DNA of 51,166 nucleotides, from NCBI GenBank assembly GCA_024102815.1, contig JAGFJJ010000079.1:1-51166 (forward strand). Reading direction: 5' to 3'. The notes beneath the pieces were generated by a model. The model ran no database searches and was not told the origin of the DNA. It saw only the letters and a list, made by a program, of their open reading frames with translations. The DNA comes from Phycisphaerae bacterium (GTDB lineage Bacteria; Planctomycetota; Phycisphaerae; UBA1845). Below, piece after piece: positions 8,409 to 17,200 of the stretch (its first letter is position 1; each line of letters starts with the position of its first letter). A program made the position numbers and the translations under genes.

Positions 8409-10184
8409 TCACCGCTTCAGCGGCGAGGACAGAATCGGGAGCGTGTCTTCTTCCTGCTCGATCTTGAACAACTCCAGTTCCTCGAATAACAGCGACGGAC
8501 TGATGATCGACGTAGCCGGCGTGGTCCCGCCGAATCCCAGCCCGATGTAGTTATAGACCGCCGGCTTCTGCCCCGCAGCAGCGATCCGCTTCAAATCGCG
8601 AACCTTGACCTGTCCGAATTCACAGCCGCGGACCATTTCCTCATGTCCATCGGGAAACACCTTATAGAACGAGACCGGATCACCTATGTTGCTCCTTCCG
8701 CCGCGTTGCTGCATACGCATGAACATGGCGAATATGTCGGCCCGATTGGATCCGATGCTCGTGGTCTTCAGAGACTTGATCCGCAGGCCGTATTCCAGCC
8801 CCTCGTTTTCGACGGCCTCAAGCAACGCGGCCTTCAGGTTATCCTCCGGCATGCCCTCCTCGTCTTCCACGAACAGGCACGCGATCGCCGAGGAGATCGC
8901 CCCGCCGCCGGAGGAGCGCCGCCCGTGACCGTTACTGCCGGAGAGCTTCCTTGTCGGAACGCGCGAGCGGACCATATCCACCAGCTTGCCCTCACTGACC
9001 AGATCCACGCGTTCGGCCCGTGTCCCTTCGTCGTCGAACAGGTAATGGCCCAAGAGCGCCTGGTCACCCACTTTCTCGACGGTCGGATTGTCGTACATCC
9101 GGAACGTCGTTGGGAATATCCGCGTGTCGAGGTTCTTCTCCAGGCTGCCGGCGCCTGTCAGGCCGCGCCGCTGGGTTCCGACCGGATCGACCTGCCCGGC
9201 AACACCCTCCGCCAGAATCGTGCGGAGCATCTGCGCCGCAGCCAAGCCATCGAACAGGATCGGACCCATATAGCGCTCCAGAACCGGGGCTTGGGCCAAC
9301 GCCTGGATCCGCTCGGCCAATGCGTCGATGTCCTTCTCGACTTCCTCCGACGGGGGGAAATCACCTGGGTCGCGGACGAAATAGCTCTCGCCGTCACTGA
9401 TGGTCATTCCGTCGCCGGCCTGCATTTCAGCCGTGATGAACACCAACAGGCCTTGCTCGGGGAATCGCAACCGCGTTCCCTCGGAGTTGACGATGTACGT
9501 ATTCCCGATCGCCGCGAAGAGCTGGACGCTCGAATCCTGGATCCGCGGATGGTTGCGAAAGCGCATGGAAAGTCCGGACAGGCGCTTCTCCCACTCATCG
9601 CGATCAAACGCCAGCGACGCCACGGGCTCCTCGTGTTCCACAACGGACGCCTTGGCGAAGTCCGCAGGGCGATCGTCAAACTTCTTGTCCTTCATGTACG
9701 CCCGTTTCTTGGTCAGTGTTTCAACGGCGTCCTTGTACTGCGCGTCGCTTGCCCGCCATATCGCCTGGCGCATGGCGAGGTAATCGTCGTCCAGCGGCAG
9801 CGCGGCTCGCCCGACGCCCCCGCCGCCGCGGAATAGAGCAAAGAAGCCCCCCGAGTCGTCCGCGTAGTTGGTATTGTCCAGATCGTACGAGCCGACACGA
9901 ATGGAGCTGTACAGAGTACGCGAGCGGTCATGCTCCGACGAGGTGATGTCACCGTACTTGGCCTGTATCTGAAAATTCACCGAGTCGTCAACCGTGTACT
10001 GAATGAAATAAGGCTTTTCGAGGTCCTCCATCTGTAGCGTCATGGAACGCTGCAGCTCGTCGCTCAATGCGCGCATGAGGTTCTTGCTTGCCGGAATTGA
10101 CTCTGCCCGGCCGGCCTGCGTCCAGCAGAAACAACTCAGCAGGGCGGCGACCAAAATGGCCGTACCTTTGTGGTGTGATTTCAT
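8409..10184 (-). CDS. Exported TldD/PmbA-family protein lacking the metal site (TldE/PmbA-like partner)
   Basis: The 591-residue protein has a signal peptide (MKSHHKGTAILVAALLSCFCW...GRAES) and family landmarks shared with its upstream neighbour: YFIQYTVDDS, YIVNSEGTRLRFPEQ, LLGHYLFDDEG, SGSNGHGRRSSGG and a C-terminal ISPSLL. Where active TldD members have HExxxH, this protein reads LFDGLAAAQML. At the position of the C-terminal cysteine ligand it has YNYIGLGFGG. It is therefore probably not a protease by itself, like E. coli TldE/PmbA, which pairs with TldD. It lies 61 bases downstream of the active-type paralogue and has its own GGAAGGAATAGG ribosome site. Secretion out of the cytoplasm is unusual for this family. 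Its substrate is unknown. Confidence 0.85.
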   Translation of the reverse strand: MKSHHKGTAILVAALLSCFCWTQAGRAESIPASKNLMRALSDELQRSMTLQMEDLEKPYFIQYTVDDSVNFQIQAKYGDITSSEHDRSRTLYSSIRVGSYDLDNTNYADDSGGFFALFRGGGGVGRAALPLDDDYLAMRQAIWRASDAQYKDAVETLTKKRAYMKDKKFDDRPADFAKASVVEHEEPVASLAFDRDEWEKRLSGLSMRFRNHPRIQDSSVQLFAAIGNTYIVNSEGTRLRFPEQGLLVFITAEMQAGDGMTISDGESYFVRDPGDFPPSEEVEKDIDALAERIQALAQAPVLERYMGPILFDGLAAAQMLRTILAEGVAGQVDPVGTQRRGLTGAGSLEKNLDTRIFPTTFRMYDNPTVEKVGDQALLGHYLFDDEGTRAERVDLVSEGKLVDMVRSRVPTRKLSGSNGHGRRSSGGGAISSAIACLFVEDEEGMPEDNLKAALLEAVENEGLEYGLRIKSLKTTSIGSNRADIFAMFMRMQQRGGRSNIGDPVSFYKVFPDGHEEMVRGCEFGQVKVRDLKRIAAAGQKPAVYNYIGLGFGGTTPATSIISPSLLFEELELFKIEQEEDTLPILSSPLKR

Positions 10185-10245
10185 GTCCTATTCCTTCCGT
10201 TCCTACGAAAGTTGAATTCCGAGTGACCCTGTTTGAACCGCTTAA

Positions 10246-11958
10246 CTACCGGGAAGCAATGGGCGGCAAGAGGATCGGCGGCTTGTCCTGCTCGCGCTGA
10301 CGCTTTTCAATCTCGATCTCGGAAACCAGGATGCTCGGCGACACGCCGGAAACCGGCACCCATCCGGACTCGGCCCCGCAGGTTCCGTTGAAGACGTCCG
10401 GGTCGTCGCCAGTCATGATGATCTTGTTGAACGACGAAAGCGGCGTGCCCACGATGTCCACGCCGCGAACGAGTTCGTCATCCCGTCCGTCCGCGTACAC
10501 CTTGTACACGACCACGGGAAGCACCTTGAAAGACTGTGCTCCGAAACGCTGCGTTCCTGTGAAGCCCCCGGTGATGTCGTCAAACAACAGGCCGAACGGC
10601 TTGCCCTGCCGCTTGCACTCCTCGATGAGCATCTTCCGCAGTTCCGCGAAGGGCGCGGTCTTGGAGGAGTAGACAATCGTGTTGGCCATCCGGGCCACGA
10701 CATCGCTACCGGGAGACCGCCGGCCGTGCCCGTTTGATCGAGGAAAATCCTGTACGGGTGAACGCGACATCAGGAAAGTCTTCAGGACGCCGTCCTTGAC
10801 CAGCACCGTGTCCTGCGCCGGGACACCCTCGTCGTCATACTTGTAGTAACCGCGCAGGTCCGTCTCGCCCCACTTTGCCTTCGTGGGATCATCGTGGACA
10901 CTGAGAAACTCCGGCAGGACCTCCTCGCCGATTTTCTTCGTGAACGTCTGCCCCTCCTCGACGTCCTTCTGCCTGTGCCCCTCGATCCGATGGCCGAAGA
11001 TCTCATGGAAGAACACCGCGCTGGCGCGATTCATAAGAATCGCCGGCCCGGTATACGGCTCCACCAGCGGCGCCTCCCTCAAGGCGAGGACTTGGTCGAT
11101 GACGCCCTGGAACGCCTCAGCAAGAGCTTCTTCGGTGGGCAATCCTTTGATGCTCGCCGCGGAGAAGATGTGACTCTGCGAGAGTTCCATACCGTCCTCA
11201 GCCTTCGTGCCGGCCTGTACGAGAACACGCAGATACTTCAGGCCGTGTTGGATGCGCGTGCCTTCACTATTGACCAGGAAGTGGTTTTCTGCGCCCGCGG
11301 TCAGGGATACCTGGGAGTCGTAGATGAGCGGATACCTCTTGGCGATCTCCGAGACTCGGCGCAACCGATCCGTCCACGCCGACTTGTCAACGGCGAGTGA
11401 GGCTTCCGGCTCGCTGTACACTTGTGGCTCCTCCTTGGAGAAGTCGTCCGCCTGGTCCTCTTCCTCGACTTTTGTCTTGAGATTGGTGAGAACTCGCTGG
11501 TACTTCTTGACCGCCGACTTGAAGCCGCGGTCAGTTGCCAGCCAGAGGGCCTGTTTGATGGCAACCGGATCGCCCGACAGACTCAGCGGTGTTGGCTCGC
11601 GCCCCATGAAGTCTGACGGATCGAACCCCATCATACCACCCCGGATCTTGTGCGTATTGTCGACCTTGTGGTCCCCGACGCGCACGTCGACATCAAGCAA
11701 GCGGCCGTGGCTCTCGGTCTCATCGGTCAGGGCCCCCAGTTCGGCGCTGATCGACATCCGCTGACTGTCCGTAACGGTGTACGCCAGGAAGTAAGGCCTC
11801 GTGCCGTCCGGTGTCTTGAGATGCTCCATGGCATACGTCAGCTCTTCCTCCAACGTCTTCAGTAGCGCACCGGGCGCTGCCTGCGACGCACCTCCCAATA
11901 CCAAGACGGTGATCAGTGCCGCGGAGCACACCCAGCGGCCGTTCACGCGAGGATCCAT
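10246..11958 (-). CDS. Exported TldD-like metalloprotease (peptidase U62 family)
   Basis: The 570-residue protein begins with a signal peptide (VCSAALITVLVLGGASQA). It keeps the TldD metal site: HEIFGHRIEGH gives the HExxxH motif at residues 318-323, and TCGAESG provides the third ligand, a cysteine near residue 527. Other family phrases are FLVNSEGTRIQ, GYYKYDDEGVPAQD and SRSPVQDFPRSNGHGRR. Cytoplasmic TldD works with TldE on unfolded peptides; here both members carry export signals, so the pair probably acts in the periplasm or outside. AAGGAG lies 7 bases before the ATG. It is the first gene of a two-gene operon with the metal-site-less paralogue. A weak TTGACC lies upstream near 12044 on this strand, but no good -10 was seen. 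Confidence 0.88.
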   Translation of the reverse strand: MDPRVNGRWVCSAALITVLVLGGASQAAPGALLKTLEEELTYAMEHLKTPDGTRPYFLAYTVTDSQRMSISAELGALTDETESHGRLLDVDVRVGDHKVDNTHKIRGGMMGFDPSDFMGREPTPLSLSGDPVAIKQALWLATDRGFKSAVKKYQRVLTNLKTKVEEEDQADDFSKEEPQVYSEPEASLAVDKSAWTDRLRRVSEIAKRYPLIYDSQVSLTAGAENHFLVNSEGTRIQHGLKYLRVLVQAGTKAEDGMELSQSHIFSAASIKGLPTEEALAEAFQGVIDQVLALREAPLVEPYTGPAILMNRASAVFFHEIFGHRIEGHRQKDVEEGQTFTKKIGEEVLPEFLSVHDDPTKAKWGETDLRGYYKYDDEGVPAQDTVLVKDGVLKTFLMSRSPVQDFPRSNGHGRRSPGSDVVARMANTIVYSSKTAPFAELRKMLIEECKRQGKPFGLLFDDITGGFTGTQRFGAQSFKVLPVVVYKVYADGRDDELVRGVDIVGTPLSSFNKIIMTGDDPDVFNGTCGAESGWVPVSGVSPSILVSEIEIEKRQREQDKPPILLPPIASR

Positions 11959-12254
11959 GAGAAACTCCTTGTCACAAGAGGGCGTGGTTCAAGCATCAAC
12001 GACAATGGACGCTTTTTCATCGCAGAAAGGGGTCATTTGGTCAACTGAGCACAAGAATATACCGTGTTCGGCGAACCCGGCCCCACCCAAGACGAGTGGA
12101 AAGAGCACCAGGACGCTTTCAGGCCACAAACGCCTTTCGGAGAATCGTTCTATTCGCAGTTAGGCCGACCCTTACCATCCGAGATTGTCCCCGATGGTTG
12201 CGGTAGCATTTGTCGCGTCAACGGGCGGCGATCGGCGAGCCCGCGTAGGGAAGT

Positions 12255-12455
12255 TCAGAATCCAAGTACGCCTGTCTCGCGCATCAGCTCGGGCTGGACG
12301 GCTGGACTTGCCCTCGGCGCGAATTCCTGATCAACCATCCGCTCGAGCGGTACGATCTGATTGGGGGCCTGGGCCTCCATCATCTCGGCGAGCAGCTCGA
12401 TCTGCCTGTCGAACACTGCTTCGGGAAGCGTGGTAGCGTAGGGTTGCCCGACCGA
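12255..12455 (-). pseudogene. C-terminal coding remnant of an unidentified protein
   Basis: This frame of 66 codons lies between two in-frame stops and has no good start. It reads as real protein (PYATTLPEAVFDRQIELLAE, then MMEAQAPNQIVPLERMVDQE), with an acidic, amphipathic composition unlike the random translations around it. I do not recognise the family with certainty; it could be the end of a solute-binding or similar protein. The adjacent stretch 11959-12254 holds only the leader of the TldD-like operon, and I see nothing else in it. Confidence 0.35.
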
Positions 12456-12561
12456 TCAGCCTTGGGTCAGATTATCTGCCGTGTCGTCATTCGAATTGAC
12501 CGATTATGATGGCAAGCGTCGTTCGAGAATCTGAACCGGCACAGATGGAGTGTGATTTCGG

Positions 12562-13584
12562 ATGCCTCGTGGAGATCAGGTCATGCGGCAGTGGAAACTC
12601 CTGCGGATGCTCCAGACGCGCGGCCAGGGGGTGGCCCTACGCGAGCTGGTCGCGGAAGCGGAAGTGAGCGAGCGCACCATTCAGCGCGACCTGGAACTCC
12701 TTCGGGAACTCGGCTTCCCCCTCAAGCACGAGGAGGACGGGCACGGGAAGCGCTTCTGGCGGATGCCGCACGATTTCTTCCGCTCGGGAACGCTCGTTCT
12801 GTCACTGACTGAGGCGGTCTCGCTGCATCTGTCCGAAAGGATGTTCTCGACGGTCGCGGGAACGTACCTGGCCGACGGCATCACTTCAGCCCTCCAGAAA
12901 ATCCGGAGCCTCCTTCCGGCACCCGCCCTGGGACACTTCGCCGACCTCGATCGTATCGTCGCGGTCCGGCGCCGCGGCTACACGGATTATGCCCCGTACG
13001 CCGGGGTGATTCGCTCGCTCATCGATGCGATCCGGGAGCAGCGCTCTGTTGATCTGGATTACCGGGCCGTGTGGCGCGACGACGAGTACACCATGCGGTT
13101 CGATCCGTACGCCCTGGTGCTCTACGATGGCGATGTCTTCGTCATGGGGCGATCACATCGGGCTCGCGGGATACGCGTCCTCAAGGTAACGCGGATCCCC
13201 GACGCCCGCATGAGCGAGTCTCGGTTCACCCGCCCGACCGGGTTCAGTGTCGAGGAGCATTTCCGCGCCAGCTTCGGGATTATCCATGCCGATGGTGATC
13301 CGATTGAAATTGTAGTTCGCTTCAGCGGACCCTCGGCCGCACTGGTCGAGGAACGCGTCTGGCACGAGAGCCAACAGTTGGCCAGAGCTGACGCCGAGTC
13401 AACGCTGTTCGAGCGGACGACCGGCAACAAGGGTGACCTGCTGGCCACGTTTCGCCTAGCCGACGTGGTCGAATTCCTTCGCTGGATCAAGGGTTTCGGC
13501 AGCGACGCCGAAGTCGTGAGGCCCCAATGGCTCCGAGAGCGTCTTCGCGACGAGCTACATCAAGCGTGGAAGCGTTACGACTGA
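12562..13584 (+). CDS. HTH + WYL-domain transcriptional regulator
   Basis: The 340-residue protein has an N-terminal DeoR-type winged helix (LRELVAEAEVSERTIQRDLE, about residues 25-45) followed by a linker. A WYL domain lies at about 140-230 (VDLDYRAVWRDDEYTMRFDPY, then ALVLYDGDVFVMGRSHRA). The eponymous W-Y-L triplet itself is replaced by V-F-V. The C-terminus (DVVEFLRWIKGFGSDAEVV...) is the usual WCX extension. WYL regulators sense a ligand, often nucleic acid or a nucleotide, and control defence, DNA damage or other accessory genes. No such target gene is intact beside it: its neighbours are remnants and an IS fragment. A GGAG lies 11 bases upstream of the start; an ATG at 12583 is an alternative. 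Confidence 0.85.
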   Translation: MPRGDQVMRQWKLLRMLQTRGQGVALRELVAEAEVSERTIQRDLELLRELGFPLKHEEDGHGKRFWRMPHDFFRSGTLVLSLTEAVSLHLSERMFSTVAGTYLADGITSALQKIRSLLPAPALGHFADLDRIVAVRRRGYTDYAPYAGVIRSLIDAIREQRSVDLDYRAVWRDDEYTMRFDPYALVLYDGDVFVMGRSHRARGIRVLKVTRIPDARMSESRFTRPTGFSVEEHFRASFGIIHADGDPIEIVVRFSGPSAALVEERVWHESQQLARADAESTLFERTTGNKGDLLATFRLADVVEFLRWIKGFGSDAEVVRPQWLRERLRDELHQAWKRYD

Positions 13585-13589
13585 TCGCG

Positions 13590-14085
13590 ACAAGACGCCG
13601 CGACCCCGAACAAACAAGGATCTCGATCCTGCCCCCAAACCTCCCTGAGCAGCAGCATGGTGCAGCCCAGGTGAAGAAAGCCACTGAACAGGTTCGTCGA
13701 CTTCTCTCAGCGAATGCACAGCCGGCGGAGGTTCTGCAGCCAGGAAATGGCCCGCTCAACGTTCCAGCGCCGGTCGTGGCTGCGCAGCGGCCGTCCTGCG
13801 TGTAGTTCTCGATCTTGCGGCTCGAACGGTACGGGGCAATCATCTCGATGCCCTGCTCGGCCAGCTCCTCGTCCAGCTGATCGCTGTCGTACGCATTGTT
13901 GCCGACTACGCGCCGCGGCGATTCCTCGGTGATCGTGAGGTCGAGCAGACGCTGTATCAATCGGCTCTCGTGTCGCTGGGCCGACACCGTGTCGATCGAC
14001 ACCGGCAATCCGCGTGCGTCCACCAAAACCATGATTTTCACGCCTTTTCCGGCCTTCGTGCAGCCGATGCTGTCGCCGCCTCCTC
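13590..14085 (-). mobile_element. Degenerate IS5-family transposase fragment
   Basis: Read on the minus strand from about 14085, the translation follows an IS5-type DDE transposase: DSIGCTKAGKGVKIMVLVDA, then a segment with RHESRLIQRLLD and YDSDQLDEELAEQGIEMIAP, then RWNVERAISWLQNLRRLCIR and HLGCTMLLLREVWG. It is broken in several places. A TGA stands just before GGGDSIG, and the frame changes near 13793 (between DGR and PLR). A second TGA at complement(13707..13709) sits where a tryptophan codon is expected. The catalytic Asp in VVGD is Asn here (VVGNNAYDSD). No terminal inverted repeats were found. It is a dead internal or 3' fragment, wedged between the WYL gene and the giant repeat gene. 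Confidence 0.8.
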
Positions 14086-14200
14086 AAGCTTTATCGGCAT
14101 CGCCGAGCCGCCTGAGGCCCTGGCTTGTCATCAATTCACTCCTGATTTCGGCAGGAACGCACTGCGCACTCAGCCAAGAATCGGCGAATCCGCTCTTCCG

Positions 14201-17200
14201 TCAGTCATCCAAACCCAACTCCTTGGCCGTCCGATCCATTGATCTTCCGTCGCCCGCACCTTTTTGGGGGACGGGATCGACGTTTCGGGTTGGACACCCG
14301 GTACCGCGAACGAGGCTCCACAACAGGGCAAACCACCCCGCACGTCGGCTCGGTTCGGCAACAGCCTCAGAACTTGCCCCGTCTTCTGGGTCGGCATCGG
14401 TGGTTTTCGGATCCACGACGAGAGAATTCTCTGTCTCCCGCGTCCCCCGTGCATGGGAGTGCGGTACCGCATCCTGCAGCAGATCGCCGCCCACGGTCGC
14501 GGAGTCACCATCCGCGTCCGATACCGGAGGCACTTCCTGGAACACCTTGTCGAACCCCTGCGCCATGACTTCCGGAGGTAGGTCGGGCAACCCGCCGCCG
14601 ACCACGTTGATCTCGCTGCCGGTATATTCATCACTGCGGTCCGCGAGCCCCTCACCAGCGGACTCTGGCGGCGGGATGAGCACGTAATCACGCCCGGCAA
14701 TCGCCGCAAAGTAATCCACTTCGGAGGGTACGCGATTGCCCCCTGTAGTCGCCGTCTCCGTGGCGTCCTCCTCGGTCGCCTCGCCGGTGTTGGCGCCGGC
14801 TGGTTCCGTCGACTCCACCGGAGCAATCATATCCGACCCATCGCTCATCAGATGGTCCGGCTTGCGCTCCATGGGGTCCGGCAGTGCTTCGGTTGTGACG
14901 CCGGGGTCCGTGCCGCCTAGCACCGGAGACACCGGTGGCGCCATCGGATCTTGAGTCGGCTCGGGAGTCGGTCCCATTTCCGGCACGGGGCCAGGGAGAT
15001 CTGGTTCCGCGTCCGCCGGATCGGCAGTAGCGCCGTTACCGGAATCGGGTGCGGGCGCAGGATCCGTCGGCGACGGGATCGACCGGATTTTGGGGTTCAC
15101 CGTGATGCTCACTGAATCCGTGCTAATATTGGTACCGTCATTGACCTGAACCTGGAAGGTCAAAGTTTCTCCGCCGAAGCCTTCCGGCACGCTGAATGTC
15201 GGCATCGAGACGGTGGGATCACTCAGCGTGACCTCCGCTCCACCCGTTTGTGTCCATCTGTAGGACAACCCCTGGTTTTCCGGATCGCTGCTGCGTGACG
15301 CGTCCAGGGTGACGAGCGCACCATCGTCGACCGTCCGGTCCGGACCGGCGACCGCCGTCGGGGCGTCATTGTCGGCGTTAACCGTCACTGTCACCGTGTC
15401 CGAGCTCGTGTTCGTTCCGTCACTTACTTGAAGCTGAAATGTCAGCTCGCTGTTGCTCAGGCTCTCCGGAGCGGTAAACGATACCTGTGCGGCGTTCGCA
15501 TCACTAAGCGTGACGGCCGGGCCGCCAGTCTGTATCCATGCGTAGGTCAGCCCACTGCCCGCGGGATCGCTGCTCCCCGATGCGTCCAGGGTGACGAAAT
15601 CGCCTTCGCTCACCGTTTGGTCCGCGCCACCTCTTGCTGTCGGAAGCTCCGCAACCGTGCGCGAAGCGGAGCCGCTTGCGCTGATGTCCACCGTGATCGT
15701 GTAGGCCGATTCGCTGTAGGCCTCCCCGTCCTGCACCTTGTACTCGAAGCTGTCATAAGCGGTACCGGCGGCATCGGCGTCGGGAACGAACGTCAGTCGC
15801 CCGGCGTTGATGTCGGTAACGGTGATAATTTGATTCTCCGTCACCTCTACCCCGTTCAGCCTCAGTGCCCCAGCCGAACCAGGCGACGTGACCTGGATTT
15901 GCTGCAGCGCGTCCCCACCATCCACGTCCGCAAAGCCGAAGTCCGCGACTCGGAACGTGTAAGGCGTATGCTGCGGCACCGTGATGGTCTCATCGACGGC
16001 AGTCGGAGCGTCGTTGACCTCGTCCACGGTAATGTCGAACGTGGCTGAGCTTGCGGACCAAGCCTCACCGTCATTGGTGCTGAACGTCAAGCTCGTCGAA
16101 CCGTTCCAATTGGCATCCGGCACGAACGTCAACGCTTCGTTGTCGATCTGGGCTTGCGTAACGATGTCGCCGGCGTTCAGGGAGACCCCGCCGAGTTTCA
16201 GCGTTCCGCCCGCCGGCAGCGTGTCGATGCGATACCGATCGACGCCGTCGCCGACGTCCGGATCCGAGCCGCTTAACGTGATAATCGCTGGAGTATCCTC
16301 GTCCGTCGAGTCGTTATCCGCAGTTGCCGTCGGCGCGTCGTTGACCGCGCTAACGGTGATGTCGAACATGGCGGAGCTTGCGGACCAGGTGTCACCGTCG
16401 TGGGTGCTGAAGGTAAAGCTTGTCGAGCCATTCCAATTGGCATCCGGCTCGAAAGTCAGCAAATCACCGTCAATCTGGGCCTGAGTAACGCTGTCCCCCG
16501 CCTCCAACGCGATACCGTTGAGTCTGAGTGTGCCATTGGCCGGCAGCGTGTCAATACGGTAGCTCTCTACGCTGTCGCCGATGTCCGGGTCACTCCCGCT
16601 CAGGGGCACGGCCGTGGGTGCGGCATCCTCCGCGACAGTCAGGCTCCCCGCGGTCGCCGTGGGCGCGTCGGCGACGGCATTCACGGAGATGCTGAACGTT
16701 GCTGGACTCGCCGACCACGCCTCTCCATCGTTGGTGCTGAACGTGAACTCGGTCGAGCCGTTCCAGTCGGCGTTCGGCACGAACGTGAGCCTGCCGTTGT
16801 CGATCTGGGCTTGGGTCACCGTGTCACCGGCATTGACCGCGGCACCTTCGAGTTCCAGCCTTCCGCCTGCCGGCAGCGTATCGATCCGATAGAGATCCAC
16901 CCCGTCCCCCGCATCGATATCCACGCTGCTCAGCGTGATCGTTGCGGTCACGTCCTCGTCGACGGTCACGCTACCCGCTTCGGCCGTCGGCGCGTCGTTG
17001 ACCGGCGTAACCGTGATGGCAAATGCGGCCGGGCTCGCCGCCCATGCTTCGCCATCATAAGCGCTGAAAGTGAAGCTCGTAGAACCGTTCCAATTAGCGT
17101 CCGGCTCGAACGTCAGCTCGCCGTTGTCGATCTGCACGCGGGTGACGATATCTCCGGCACTGATCGCCGCGCCGTTGAGGGCCAGCCTGCCGCCGACCGG

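Noticed and set aside
8643..9836. 397-codon plus-strand frame
   Set aside because: It is antisense to the TldD/PmbA-like gene; composition is His/Arg/Gln-rich with no domain.
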